Positions 1 to 8,951 of a stretch of 64,000 nt of DNA are shown in pieces; position 1 is the first letter of the stretch; the number at the start of each line of letters is the position of its first letter. Both the position numbers and the translations under genes were made by a program. The stretch covers positions 768,001-832,000 of the forward strand of contig NZ_CP126170.1 of the NCBI RefSeq assembly GCF_033170385.1. Direction: 5' to 3'. The notes under the pieces were generated by a model, which had not been told where the DNA came from, did no database searches, and saw only the letters and a program-made list of their open reading frames with translations. This DNA is from Xanthomonas rydalmerensis. GTDB lineage: Bacteria; Pseudomonadota; Gammaproteobacteria; Xanthomonadales; Xanthomonadaceae.

Positions 1-2
1 GG

Positions 3-902
3 GTGATGCCGAGCATGTGGCTGCCGGTGCTGCTGGCGCTGCCGTGGGCGATCCCCGCCTGGGCGCGGCGCTTGCGCCGGCGCGATGCGCGCTATCTGCT
101 GCCGCTGGCCTGGTGGGCGCTGGTGGTGCTGTTCTTCTCGATCCCGACCGGCAAGCGCGACGTCTACGTGCTGCCGGCGCTGCCGATGCTGTGTCTGGCG
201 ATGGGGCCGCTGATCCCCGGACTGTTGCGCAAGACCGGGGTCAAGCGCCTGCTGCTGGCGTTCACCGCGCTGCTGACGCTGGCGCTCGGCGGCGTCGGTG
301 CGGCGATCCTGCTGGGGCATGGCTTCCGCGCGCGGATGATGGAAGACCGCGGCATCGACCTGGCCACGGTGCAGGTGCTGGCCTGGGTCCTGCTGGCGAT
401 CGGCCTGTGGGGCGTGGCCAGCCTGGCCATGTTCGCGCGGCGCCGCCCGGAACTGGCGACGGTCTCGACCCTGACCATGGTCTGGGCGATGGCCGGCTTG
501 CTGGTGTACCCATTGATCAACATGTCCAGTTCCGCGCGCGGGGTGATGGAGTCGGTCGGGCGCCGCATCGGCCCGGATGCCGAACTCGGCCTGGTCGCCT
601 GGAAGGAGCAGAACCTGCTGATGGCCGACCGCCCCGCGACGACCTTCGGTTTCGTGGTGCCGTGGGAAGAGCAACTGCGCCGTGGCATCGCCTGGCAGGC
701 GCAAGCGCCGCAGCGGCGCTGGCTGCTGGTGCAGGAGGCGGCGATGCTGGGCTGCGTCGACCGTCACGCCAGTGTCCTGGCCGGCGTATCCAACCGACGC
801 AACTGGTGGCTGGTCCCGGCCAATGCCGTGCATGGCCGTTGCGTGGCCACTCAGGAAGACTTCGATCGCCTGCGCGAGCAGGACAAGGATCGCCTCGAAT
901 GA
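3..902 (+). CDS. GT39/ArnT-like membrane glycosyltransferase, C-terminal part (5' end outside window)
   Basis: The reading frame is open from the window edge, so the true start lies upstream. What is visible is hydrophobic: several membrane segments within the first ~170 residues (for example around LPALPMLCLAMGPLIPGLL and VLAWVLLAIGLWGVASLAMF), then a soluble tail of roughly 120 residues. This resembles the end of dolichyl-phosphate-mannose mannosyltransferase/ArnT-type enzymes, which move a sugar from a lipid carrier on the periplasmic face. The segment with SIPTGKRDVYVLPALPM fits the conserved K-x-x-Y-L-P-like stretch of ArnT relatives. It is followed by more surface-polysaccharide genes on the same strand, which supports an LPS or lipid-modification role. 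The catalytic N-terminal loops are outside the window, so the exact substrate cannot be inferred. Confidence 0.65.
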   Translation: MMPSMWLPVLLALPWAIPAWARRLRRRDARYLLPLAWWALVVLFFSIPTGKRDVYVLPALPMLCLAMGPLIPGLLRKTGVKRLLLAFTALLTLALGGVGAAILLGHGFRARMMEDRGIDLATVQVLAWVLLAIGLWGVASLAMFARRRPELATVSTLTMVWAMAGLLVYPLINMSSSARGVMESVGRRIGPDAELGLVAWKEQNLLMADRPATTFGFVVPWEEQLRRGIAWQAQAPQRRWLLVQEAAMLGCVDRHASVLAGVSNRRNWWLVPANAVHGRCVATQEDFDRLREQDKDRLE

Positions 903-978
903 GCCGCGCCCGCGCGTTGCGGCTGCGTGGCGCGGGTGCCGCTGAAGGCCAGCGTGCCGCGCGGGCCGGGGGGCACGC

Positions 979-2013
979 GTGCCGCCACGCCTGATCCGGG
1001 TCATCAGCCGCGACAACGGCGGCGGCCTCAGCCGCGACCTGCAGGTGGTCGCCGACCTGCTGCGGGAGACCGGCCGCTACCGCGTCGAGGTGTTGGGTTT
1101 CGGCACCGTGCGCATCGCCAACCGCCTGCGCGAACTGCGCCTGTTCCTGCGCAGCCTGCTGTTCGGGCGCGCCGACCTGCAGATCTTCCTGGAACGGGTG
1201 TATCCGCGCTGCCTGGGCAGTGGCCTGCGCAATGCCTTGATCCCCAACCCGGAATGGTTCCGGCACAAGTGGCTGCGCTGCCTGCCGCGCTTCGCGCAGG
1301 TGCTGTGCAAGACCCGCCAGGCCGAGCAGCGTTTTTCCACGATGGCGCCGAGCGCCTTCATCGGCTTTTGCAGCGACGATTGCTACCGTCCTGAGGTACC
1401 GCGCGAACGCGCCTGCCTGCACGTGGCCGGGCGCAGTTCGGCCAAGGGCACCGCGCTGCTGCTGCAGACCTGGGCGCGGCACCCCGAGTGGCCGCGGCTG
1501 ACCGTGGTGCAGAGTGCCAAGAAGTCCCACCCGATCGAGGCCGAGAACATCGACTACCTGACCGGTTACCTGGACCAGCAGGAACTGCGGCGGCTGCAGA
1601 ACGCGCACCGCTTCCACCTGTGCCCGTCCGAGGTGGAGGGCTTCGGCCACTACATCATGGAAGCGCTGAGCGTCGGCGCGGTGGTGGTGACCACCAACGG
1701 CGCGCCGATGAACGAGCTGGTGAGCGCCGAGCGCGGCGTGCTGATCGATCCGGTCGGCGAGGGCCCGGACAATTTCGGCGTGCGCTACCGGCTCGAGGCC
1801 GCCGGCCTCGAGCGGGCAATGGCGCAGGCGCTGGCGCTGTCGCCGATGCAGTGCGATGCGCTGGGCACCGCCGCGCGCGGCTTCTTCGAGGCGCGCCGGC
1901 GCGAGTTCGGCGAGCGCCTGCGCGCGGCCGTGGCCGACTTGCTCGGGGAGACCCCGCCGCCGGCCTTGCCAGCCAGCCGCGGCGCCGATCGCGAACAGGT
2001 CAGGCCGGGTTAG
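979..2013 (+). CDS. glycosyltransferase family 4
   Basis: 344 residues with a GTG start 76 bases after the preceding stop. The second half has the GT4 signature: GRSSAKGTALLLQTW (around residue 150), a Rossmann-type nucleotide-sugar half, and the E-x7-E motif in PSEVEGFGHYIMEAL near residues 212-226, followed by VTTNGAPMNELV. GT4 enzymes transfer a sugar from a nucleotide donor with retention. There is no signal peptide or membrane segment, so it is probably a cytoplasmic or membrane-associated enzyme of LPS core or capsule synthesis. It lies in a run of five same-strand polysaccharide genes. The donor and acceptor cannot be read from the sequence. Confidence 0.85.
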   Translation: MPPRLIRVISRDNGGGLSRDLQVVADLLRETGRYRVEVLGFGTVRIANRLRELRLFLRSLLFGRADLQIFLERVYPRCLGSGLRNALIPNPEWFRHKWLRCLPRFAQVLCKTRQAEQRFSTMAPSAFIGFCSDDCYRPEVPRERACLHVAGRSSAKGTALLLQTWARHPEWPRLTVVQSAKKSHPIEAENIDYLTGYLDQQELRRLQNAHRFHLCPSEVEGFGHYIMEALSVGAVVVTTNGAPMNELVSAERGVLIDPVGEGPDNFGVRYRLEAAGLERAMAQALALSPMQCDALGTAARGFFEARRREFGERLRAAVADLLGETPPPALPASRGADREQVRPG

Positions 2014-2067
2014 GGAAGCGCCCCGGATCATCGCCGACCACCCCATCCCCACGGCCTTCCCTCCTTG

Positions 2068-3342
2068 ATGTCCCAGCCCATCGCGCCACGCCACGCCGTT
2101 TCCGCGTCCTCCCGCCAGGCCCTGGCCGAGCGTGGCGCGGCGCTTGCGCTGCTGTGCCTGCCGGCGCTGGTGATCAGCATGCCCAGCGGGTTGTTGCCGT
2201 TCGGCCTGCTGCTGCTGGTGACCAGCCTGCTGGCACTGCCGCAACTGCGCCAGGCGGTGGCGCCGATGCAGCCGTCGGTGCGCTGGTTGTGGATCCTGGC
2301 GCTGCTGGTGATCGGGCTGTCGCTGTGCTCGGTGCTGTACTTCGGCCAGCCGCTGAAGGACATCGACAACCGCACCCGCTTCCTGGTGCTGCCGTGGGCG
2401 GCGCTGTGGACCTATGCGCTGCGGCCGCCGCAGCGCCTGCTGTGGTGGGGCGCGCTGTTCGGCATCCTCGCTGCCCTGGTGCTGGCCAGCGTGCAGGTGT
2501 TGCAGGGCCAACCGCGCGCCGAGGGCTGGACCAACGCCATCGTGCTGGCCGACGTGGTGCTGATGCTGATGGTGCTGGCGGTGTTCTGCCGGCCGCGTGG
2601 ACAGTGGCCGTGGGCCGTGGCCGCGGTGGTGGCCGGCGGCATCGTCATCCTGCTCAGCGGCAGCCGCGGCGTGTGGCTGGGCGTGCTGCTGCTGCTGGTG
2701 GTCAGCGCCCTGTGCCTGCGCTGGCGCGACAGCGCGACGCGGCTGATGATCCTGGGCGCGTGCACCGCGCTGGCGGCGGTGCTGGTGCTGAGCGTGCCGG
2801 CGCTGACCAAGCAGACCCGCCTGGCCGAGCTGCATCACGACGTGCAGCGCTACGAGCGCGGCGACAGCGATTCCTCGGCCGGCGCGCGCATCGAACGCCT
2901 GCAGGTGGCGGCGGCGACCTTCGTCGAGCACCCCGTGGTCGGGGTCGGCGTGGGCCGTTTCGACAACGCCATGCTGCGGCTGCCGGACTGCCGGAAGGCG
3001 TTCGTCGAGCGCTGCCACCTGGGCCATGCGCACAACGACCTGGCCGAGTGGAGCGCGACCCAGGGCCTGCCCGGCACCGTGCTGATCCTGCTGGTGTACG
3101 GCGTGCCGCTGTGGCTGCTGCTGCGCCTGTACCGGCGCCGGCCGCAGCCGCATTTCCATGGCGCCGCGGCGGCCGGGATCATGGTGGTGGCGGCCTACGT
3201 CCTGTGCGGCATGACCCAGTCGATGTTCGCGCACCAGGTGAGTACCGGTTTCTATGTATCGCTGGTCGGCGTGCTGATCGGGCTGGCCGCGCGCGAGGCG
3301 GAGCCGGCCCAGGGCGCTGAAGGCGCCGCGCGAAGCCGGTAG
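2068..3342 (+). CDS. O-antigen ligase family membrane protein (WaaL/Wzy_C type)
   Basis: 424 residues from the ATG at 2068; a TTG just before it is the only other nearby start. The protein is almost entirely membrane helices, with a large periplasmic loop around residues 255-330. The loop holds SSAGARIERLQVAA and, near its end, HAHNDLAEWSATQGLPG. A conserved His/Asn in H-N-x-(Y/L)-L-x is typical of WaaL ligases and Wzy polymerases. WaaL ligases move undecaprenyl-linked O-polysaccharide to lipid A-core on the outer face of the inner membrane. Its place between a GT4 and a GT2 fits LPS assembly. Ligase and polymerase cannot be told apart from sequence alone. Confidence 0.8.
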   Translation: MSQPIAPRHAVSASSRQALAERGAALALLCLPALVISMPSGLLPFGLLLLVTSLLALPQLRQAVAPMQPSVRWLWILALLVIGLSLCSVLYFGQPLKDIDNRTRFLVLPWAALWTYALRPPQRLLWWGALFGILAALVLASVQVLQGQPRAEGWTNAIVLADVVLMLMVLAVFCRPRGQWPWAVAAVVAGGIVILLSGSRGVWLGVLLLLVVSALCLRWRDSATRLMILGACTALAAVLVLSVPALTKQTRLAELHHDVQRYERGDSDSSAGARIERLQVAAATFVEHPVVGVGVGRFDNAMLRLPDCRKAFVERCHLGHAHNDLAEWSATQGLPGTVLILLVYGVPLWLLLRLYRRRPQPHFHGAAAAGIMVVAAYVLCGMTQSMFAHQVSTGFYVSLVGVLIGLAAREAEPAQGAEGAARSR

Positions 3343-3424
3343 ACTGCCGGTCCCGCATCGCCGGGCGGCGCGGCGCCTGGCGCCGGCCGCCGGCACCGTG
3401 CCTGACTTCCGGATACCGCGCGCC

Positions 3425-4258
3425 ATGGCCGACGCCGCCGCGACCACCCTGCCGCTGAGCCTGGTGGTGATGACCTACAACGAGGCCGCCAACATCGCGC
3501 GCTGTCTGGACAGCGTGCCGTTCGCCGCCGACAAGCTGGTGGTGGACTGCGGCAGCACCGACGACACCGTGGCCATCGCCCGCGCGCACGGCGCGCGCGT
3601 GGTCGAGCAGGCCTGGTTGGGGTTCGGCCCGCAGCGCAACTTCGCCTCCACCCAGGCCGCGCACGACTGGATCCTGGTGCTGGACGCGGACGAATTCCTG
3701 TCCGACGCGCTGCGTGCCGAGTGCCTGGCGCGGTTGCCGCAGTTGCTCGCCGAGGACCGCGTGGATGCGGTGTGGCTGCGCCGCAGCACCTGGTACATGG
3801 GCGCGCCGATGCGCTGGTACAAACCCATGGTCGGCGAGCGCCTGGCGCGGCTGTACCACCGCGGCCGCGCGCGCTGGAGCGATGCGCGGGTGCACGAATC
3901 GCTGCGCTTCGACGGCGCCAGCGCCGAGTTCGCGCCGCCGTTCAACCATCTGCACAACCCGACCCTGGTGCACAAGCAACTCAAGGTGCTGCGCTACGCC
4001 GAACTCAAGGCGCTCGGCTGGCGCGACAAGCGCAAGCCGGTGAGAATGTGGCAGAGCCCGTTCGTGTTCGCCGGCGCCTTCCTCAAGGACTATCTGCTGC
4101 GGCTGGCCTTCCTCGACGGCTGGCGCGGCTTCGTGGTGGCGCAGACCGCGGCCAGCTACGCGCTGTACAAGCGCATGCGCTACTACGAAATGCAGATCAA
4201 CCCGGCCTCGGTGGAGCAGGCGCGGGCGCAACTGCAACGGCACGATCTGGAGCACTGA
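3425..4258 (+). CDS. glycosyltransferase family 2, LPS core WaaE/KdtX-like
   Basis: 277 residues from ATG 3425; a GTG at 3398 would add nine residues. It opens directly into the GT2 fold: LSLVVMTYNEAANIARCLDS, then DCGSTDDT and the metal-binding DxD-like motif in ILVLDADEF (about residue 83). The layout (short GT-A domain, a W-rich middle, an amphipathic C-terminal helix region after FAGAFLKDYLLRLAFLDG) resembles WaaE/KdtX glycosyltransferases, which add a hexose to inner-core heptose of LPS. It ends in TGATG, overlapping the next gene by one base, so the two are probably translated together. Confidence 0.8.
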   Translation: MADAAATTLPLSLVVMTYNEAANIARCLDSVPFAADKLVVDCGSTDDTVAIARAHGARVVEQAWLGFGPQRNFASTQAAHDWILVLDADEFLSDALRAECLARLPQLLAEDRVDAVWLRRSTWYMGAPMRWYKPMVGERLARLYHRGRARWSDARVHESLRFDGASAEFAPPFNHLHNPTLVHKQLKVLRYAELKALGWRDKRKPVRMWQSPFVFAGAFLKDYLLRLAFLDGWRGFVVAQTAASYALYKRMRYYEMQINPASVEQARAQLQRHDLEH

Positions 4259-5292
4259 TGAGCAAGCACTATCTGCTGTACGGATCCGAGCGCTACGCGC
4301 TGGCGATCCTGCGCCCGCTGCAGGCGGCGATCCGCGCGCGCGGCGACGAGGCGGCGTGGTTCTTCGACGGCCCCGGCGCCGAGGATCTGAGCGCCGACGA
4401 GCGCCACCTGGCGACGGTGGAAGAGGTGCTGGCGTGGAATCCGTATGCGGTGATCACCTCCAGCAACGCGGTGCCGCATTTCTTCCCGGGCGTGAAGGTC
4501 GAGACCTTCCACGGCTTCGACGCCGGCAAGCCGCGGCACATCTACGTGCGTGGTTTCTTCGACCTGTACTGCACCACCGGCCCGCGCGACACCGCGGCGT
4601 TCGGTGCGCTGGCGCGCAAGCTCGGCCACTTCGCGGTCAAGGAGACCGGCTTCCCCAAGATCGATCCGTTCATGCGCGAGATCGGCGCGGAGCTGGCGCC
4701 GGTGCGGCAGCCGCCGGTGATCCTGTACCACTCCACGTTCTCGCCGTCGTGGAGCGCGGCCGGCATCCTCTACGACGAAGTCGCGCGGCTCTCGCGCAGC
4801 GGCGAATGGCGCTGGATCGTCACCTTCCATCCGAAGATGGACCCGGCGATAGTCGCCCGCTACCGCGCGCTGGAGAGCGAGTACCTGCACTTCGCCGACA
4901 ACGACAACATCCTGGAGCTGTTCCCGCAGGTGGACATGATGTGCTCGGACACCTCGTCCGCGCTCAACGAGTTCCTGCTCACCTACAAGCCAGTGGTGAC
5001 GTTCAAGAATCGTCGCCCGGGGCCGCAGCTGATCGACATCGACGATCCGGCGCAGTTCGAGCCGGCGATTCGGCGCGCGCTGCAGCGGCCGCCGGAACTG
5101 ATGGCGGCGATCCGCGAGTTCGCCGATGGCCTGCATCCCTACCGCGACGGCCAGTCCAGCGAGCGCGTGCTGCGCGCAATCGACGAGTTCGTCGCCGAGG
5201 GCGCGCGCAACCCGCGGCGCAAACCGTTGAACCTGTGGCGCAAGCTGAAGATCCGTCGCCGCATCGGCTACTGGGGCCGCGGCGCGCGCTGA
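4258..5292 (+). CDS. CDP-glycerol glycerophosphotransferase-like protein
   Basis: 344 residues with the ATG overlapping the preceding TGA. Recognisable blocks of the CDP-glycerol:poly(glycerophosphate) transferase family are VETFHGFDAGKPRH, KETGFPKIDPF, VILYHSTFSPSWSAAG, IVTFHPKMDP and MCSDTSSALNEFLLTYKPVV. The family's catalytic/substrate histidines match the HG and FHPK positions. In Gram-negatives such proteins add glycerol phosphate or related groups to surface glycans, or act as GT-B enzymes with unknown substrates. It ends the polysaccharide run; the next gene is convergent after 22 bases. The C-terminus is rich in Arg/Lys, consistent with peripheral membrane binding. Confidence 0.75.
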   Translation: MSKHYLLYGSERYALAILRPLQAAIRARGDEAAWFFDGPGAEDLSADERHLATVEEVLAWNPYAVITSSNAVPHFFPGVKVETFHGFDAGKPRHIYVRGFFDLYCTTGPRDTAAFGALARKLGHFAVKETGFPKIDPFMREIGAELAPVRQPPVILYHSTFSPSWSAAGILYDEVARLSRSGEWRWIVTFHPKMDPAIVARYRALESEYLHFADNDNILELFPQVDMMCSDTSSALNEFLLTYKPVVTFKNRRPGPQLIDIDDPAQFEPAIRRALQRPPELMAAIREFADGLHPYRDGQSSERVLRAIDEFVAEGARNPRRKPLNLWRKLKIRRRIGYWGRGAR

Positions 5293-5314
5293 CGCGCCGC
5301 AGCGCCGCGCGCGT

Positions 5315-6847
5315 TCACCAGCGCAGCCGCCGCTGCGCCAGCGCGTCGCCCAGTTGCCGGTACAGCGCCCGTGCTTCCGCGTCCGGCAGCAGCCGCATGC
5401 GCAGTGGCGGTTCGCCGTGGCGGGCGCCGGCGGTGTCCAGCCATAGCGTCGCGGTGCCGCACCAGCGGTCCAGCGGCGAACGGCTCAGGTGCAGCGCCTG
5501 CAACTTGTCCAGTTCGGCCAGCCGCCACCAGCGCCGCCACCAGCCGCCACGCACCGCCACGTAGCGCGCATCCAGCGCGTAACCCATGCGCTGCGCCTGG
5601 CGCCAGGACTTGAACGCCGACCACGGCAGCCATAGCAGGCCCAGCGCGGCCCACGCGCCGAGCGTGGGCCACAGCCCCGCGCACAGCAGCGGCACCAGCA
5701 GCAGCGCCGGCAGCGACAGCCGCCACCAGCAGCGCGTGGCGATGCCGTGCCAGTGCGCCGGCGGCCAGGCGATCTGCGGCAGCAGCCGCTGCAGCAGCGC
5801 ATCGCAGGCGGCCGGGGTGGCCAGTGGCGCCAGTTCCGTCAGGGCGTGGTCGTGCCCGTGGTGCGCCTGGATCACCGCCGTCTCGATATGCAGGCTGCGC
5901 CGCCGCAGCAGCCGTTGCAGCACGCTCTCGTGCAGGGTCCAGGCCTGGATCCGGCGCCGCGCCACGCTGCTGCGCAGTCGCGTCAGCAGGCCGCGTTCCA
6001 CGGTCAGCCGGCGCTCGCTCTCGCTCAGCCGGAAGCCGTGGTACTGCACCAGCGCCAGTCCCATCGACAACGCGCGCATCAGCAGCAACAGCGTCGCCAG
6101 CATCAGCGCGAAGGTGACCGTGCCGGCCATCCAGCCCAGTTGCAGGTGCGTGGCGTAGCCGAACAGTTGCCGCCCGTAGTGCTCGATCGCGTTGGAGATC
6201 ATGCGCTCGGGGAACAGGTGGTAGGTGGCGCCGAACGCGGTGAGCAGCACCACCATGCCGCGGTTGGAGATCAGCCCCTGGCGCAGCACCTCGGCGGTGG
6301 GCAGCGCCAGCAGCAGTTCGCTGTCCGGCGCGGCGGCGGGCGCAGCGTCGGTATCGGTGGCGGCGGTCGTGTCGGCGGCGGGCGCGCGGTGGCGGATCTG
6401 CTGTTCCAGCGCCAGTGCCTGGTCCAGCCGCAGCACCCGCATCTGCGCCTCGGGCTTGGTGCCGCCGGCCGACTCCAGGCGCACCTCGGCCACGCCGAAC
6501 AGGCGGTGCAGCAGCGACTGGTGCACCACCACGTTGTGGATGCGCGCGAACGGGATCTCGCGCAGGCTGCGTTCCAGCCAGCCACTGCGGATGCTCAGGC
6601 TGTCGCGGCCGATGCGGTACTGGTAGGTGAGATAGCGCAGCAGCGACACCGCCACCAGCCCGCTGCACACCGCCAGCATCACCAAGTGATCGGCATGATC
6701 GCGGTGGCCGTCGCGGCTGCCGAACACCAGCAGCGCCAGCAACGGCAGTAGGAAATGCCTGAGGTGCTGCAGCAACACGAACAGCCACGACCACGGATGC
6801 AGGCGCCGCACCGGTGCCGTGTGTTCGGAGTCGGCGCCGCCGCTCAC
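5315..6847 (-). CDS. PH-domain (DUF304, YdbT-like) membrane protein
   Basis: 510 residues with a GTG start whose last two bases overlap the TGA of the upstream gene (GTGA), so the pair is coupled. The pattern is that of YdbT: two N-terminal membrane helices (around LFVLLQHLRHFLLPLLALLVF), then bacterial PH (DUF304) modules separated by further helix pairs. The modules are marked by YRIGRDSLSIRSGWL, FARIHNVVVHQSLL, FRLSESERRLTVERGLL, RRRIQAWTLHESVL and YALDARYVAVRGGWW. Bacterial PH proteins of this type are usually found in YdbS-YdbT pairs. Their role is poorly known; in Bacillus a related pair affects resistance to a secreted peptide. A low-complexity Ala/Asp/Thr linker sits near residues 160-180. 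Confidence 0.8.
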   Translation of the reverse strand: MSGGADSEHTAPVRRLHPWSWLFVLLQHLRHFLLPLLALLVFGSRDGHRDHADHLVMLAVCSGLVAVSLLRYLTYQYRIGRDSLSIRSGWLERSLREIPFARIHNVVVHQSLLHRLFGVAEVRLESAGGTKPEAQMRVLRLDQALALEQQIRHRAPAADTTAATDTDAAPAAAPDSELLLALPTAEVLRQGLISNRGMVVLLTAFGATYHLFPERMISNAIEHYGRQLFGYATHLQLGWMAGTVTFALMLATLLLLMRALSMGLALVQYHGFRLSESERRLTVERGLLTRLRSSVARRRIQAWTLHESVLQRLLRRRSLHIETAVIQAHHGHDHALTELAPLATPAACDALLQRLLPQIAWPPAHWHGIATRCWWRLSLPALLLVPLLCAGLWPTLGAWAALGLLWLPWSAFKSWRQAQRMGYALDARYVAVRGGWWRRWWRLAELDKLQALHLSRSPLDRWCGTATLWLDTAGARHGEPPLRMRLLPDAEARALYRQLGDALAQRRLRW

Positions 6848-7383
6848 AGCGCGTCGTCGTCGTGGTCGAGCTGGTGCGCCAGGCGCTCGCGCAGGCGTTC
6901 GGCGTCGGCCTGGTCCAGGCCGGGCACGGCGACCGCGGTATGGCGGGTGCCGGCGGTGTGCACGACCAGGGTGGCCAGGCGCAGCGCGCGTTCCAGCGGC
7001 CCGCGGCGCAGGTCCAGGTGCTGCACGCGCGAGATCGGCACGTGCGTCTCGCTCTGCCACAGGCGCCCGCGGAACACGTCCAGGCCCTGGACAGTCAGCC
7101 GCCAGCGGATGCGCCGGTGGCGGACGAAGCCGATCCAGGCACCGCACAGGCTGCCCACTGCCGCCGCCACGGCGCCCAGGGCCAGTGCATGCAGGCTATG
7201 CAGGCTGAGGCCGACGATGGCGGCTGCGACCACCAGGCTGAGCCCGAGCATGCAGCCACCGCCGAGCGCGGCCAGCCAGGCGCCGCGCAAGGGCAGCGGT
7301 TGCCAGTCCGCCGGCGGCCACTCCGCGGGCGCCGGCATGGTGGCGCCCGCGCTGGGCGCAGGCACGGTGGGGCAGTCGTCCAT
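6844..7383 (-). CDS. PH-domain (DUF304, YdbS-like) membrane protein
   Basis: 179 residues from ATG 7383; a GTG at 7401 would add six. After a Pro/Ala-rich start there are two membrane helices (LAALGGGCMLGLSLVVAAAI, then ALALGAVAAAVGSLCGAWIGF). One PH/DUF304 module follows: IRWRLTVQGLDVFRGRL, then ETHVPISRVQHLDLRRGPLE and TLVVHTAGTRHT. This is the short YdbS member of the YdbS-YdbT pair, directly upstream of and overlapping its larger partner. The His/Asp-rich tail HQLDHDDDAL is unremarkable for the family. A membrane complex of the two proteins is the likely form, by analogy. Confidence 0.78.
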   Translation of the reverse strand: MDDCPTVPAPSAGATMPAPAEWPPADWQPLPLRGAWLAALGGGCMLGLSLVVAAAIVGLSLHSLHALALGAVAAAVGSLCGAWIGFVRHRRIRWRLTVQGLDVFRGRLWQSETHVPISRVQHLDLRRGPLERALRLATLVVHTAGTRHTAVAVPGLDQADAERLRERLAHQLDHDDDAL

Positions 7384-7543
7384 GGGTGGCGGTGCAGTCA
7401 CGTCGGGGTCTCGGGGCGAGCGGGCGCGGGCGCGCGGCGTGGCCTGCGATCCTAACGCGCCGCTGGCGGGCGTGCGCTGCCCGCCGTGCGGTTCCCGGCG
7501 CGATCCAGGGGTGTGGTGTGGCGCGCCGTTCCGCGCCGTGGGG

Positions 7544-8668
7544 TCAGCGCGCCGCGCGCAGCAGCGCGTCCACGTCCAGCGCGTGGCCGGCGCGGGCCGC
7601 CTTGGTGCGCAGGTAGCCTTCGTTCTCGGCGGTGATCGTGCCGGTGACCGGGATGCGCTCGGTCACCTCGATACCAGCCGCGCGCAGGCGCTCGGCCTTG
7701 GACGGGTTGTTGGTGAGCAGGCGCACGCGGCTGATGCCGAGCCCGCGCAGCATCGCCACGGCGCTGCCGTAGCGGCGTTCGTCGGCGCCGAAGCCCAGTT
7801 GCGCATCGGCGTCGATGGTATCCAGGCCGTCGTGCTGGTAGCCGTAGGCGCGCATCTTGGTGGCGATGCCGGTGCCACGGCCTTCCTGGTCCAGGTACAG
7901 CAGCACGCCGCCGCCCAGCGCCTTGAGCTTGGCCAGGCCATGCCGCAACTGGTCGCCGCAGTCGCACTTGAGCGAGCCGAACAGGTCGCCGGTGAGGCAG
8001 GAGGAATGCACGCGCACCGGCACCGGCGCGCCGAGGTTGGGCTGGCCGATCACGATCGCGACCTGGTCGCGCTGCGCCACGCCGCCGCGGAACACCACGA
8101 ATTCGCCGGGTCCCAGGTCGCGCAGCGGCACCTGGGTGCGGGTGACCAGGGTGTAGCTGTCGGAGGCGGCGAGGGCGCAGCCGTGTTCCAGATCGTCCAG
8201 TTGCAGCGCCTGACAGCCCTGGAAGGCGCTGCTGTCGGCCCCCAGTTCCGCGGCGACCATCGCCGGCAGCAGCAGGCCCAGGCGTGCGATCTCGGCGGCC
8301 CCGGCGTCGAGCGCGTCGCCGGACAGCCAGTGCGCCGGCAGCGGGCCGTCGCGCAGGTAGGCCAGCGCCGCCAGCGCGTCGTAGGACTGTCCGGCCAGGG
8401 CGATGCGCGCGCCCTGCGGCGCGTCCAGGCCCAGCACCTGCGCGCGCGCCGGGGTCACGAACAGGTAGTGCCGCTGCCCGGTGGCCTGGGCGAAGCTGCG
8501 ATAGGAGGGTTCGGTGCTGCTGTCCAGCGCCATGACCGCACGGACGTGGCCGGCACGGTCCTCGAGCAGCACCGGGCGCCCGGCGCGCAACTCCGATGCC
8601 GCGCGTTCGCTGCGGATCGCGGCAGGATCGCCGAAGGCGTGCGCGGAAGGGGCGGTGGGGCTGGTCAT
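7544..8668 (-). CDS. ribA: GTP cyclohydrolase II (long form)
   Basis: 374 residues from ATG 8668. The C-terminal ~200 residues are classical RibA: HSSCLTGDLFGSLKCDCGDQL has the three zinc-binding cysteines, followed by LDQEGRGTGIATKM, GADERRYG and LLTNNPSKAERLRAAGI. It opens the imidazole ring of GTP to start riboflavin synthesis. The N-terminal ~165 residues are extra compared with E. coli RibA (about 200 residues). They look like a diverged 3,4-dihydroxy-2-butanone-4-phosphate synthase-type domain (AIRSERAASELRAGRPVLLED), without an obvious complete active site. The gene stands alone on its strand, with about 280 bases to the divergent acetyltransferase. Confidence 0.9.
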   Translation of the reverse strand: MTSPTAPSAHAFGDPAAIRSERAASELRAGRPVLLEDRAGHVRAVMALDSSTEPSYRSFAQATGQRHYLFVTPARAQVLGLDAPQGARIALAGQSYDALAALAYLRDGPLPAHWLSGDALDAGAAEIARLGLLLPAMVAAELGADSSAFQGCQALQLDDLEHGCALAASDSYTLVTRTQVPLRDLGPGEFVVFRGGVAQRDQVAIVIGQPNLGAPVPVRVHSSCLTGDLFGSLKCDCGDQLRHGLAKLKALGGGVLLYLDQEGRGTGIATKMRAYGYQHDGLDTIDADAQLGFGADERRYGSAVAMLRGLGISRVRLLTNNPSKAERLRAAGIEVTERIPVTGTITAENEGYLRTKAARAGHALDVDALLRAAR

Positions 8669-8951
8669 GCACGACTCCAGATGGGGATCGGCGGCGCCGC
8701 TTCAAGGCTGCCGCGTCCGGTCGCGGCGGCGCCGGCGCGGTGCCGGTGGGCGCTGATGGCGCCTGGGCGCCATTGTCGCGCGCTTTGCCTGACGCGCCAG
8801 CCCGCAGGCGATGGAACGCACTGTGCCCGCGTGTGCGCGCCGCCGATGCAACCGAATGCGCCGTCTGCGGCAACACGCCGGTGCGGGTGGGGTGTGCACG
8901 CGCCGCCGGTTGCTTGCTACTGTGCGCCATCGCGTCCGCTCCGGCCCCCGC

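Noticed and set aside
517..3447. Very long minus-strand frame (976 residues) across the polysaccharide genes
   Set aside because: Shadow frame of high-GC coding DNA; Arg/His/Gln-rich, no known domain, and the plus-strand genes are clear.
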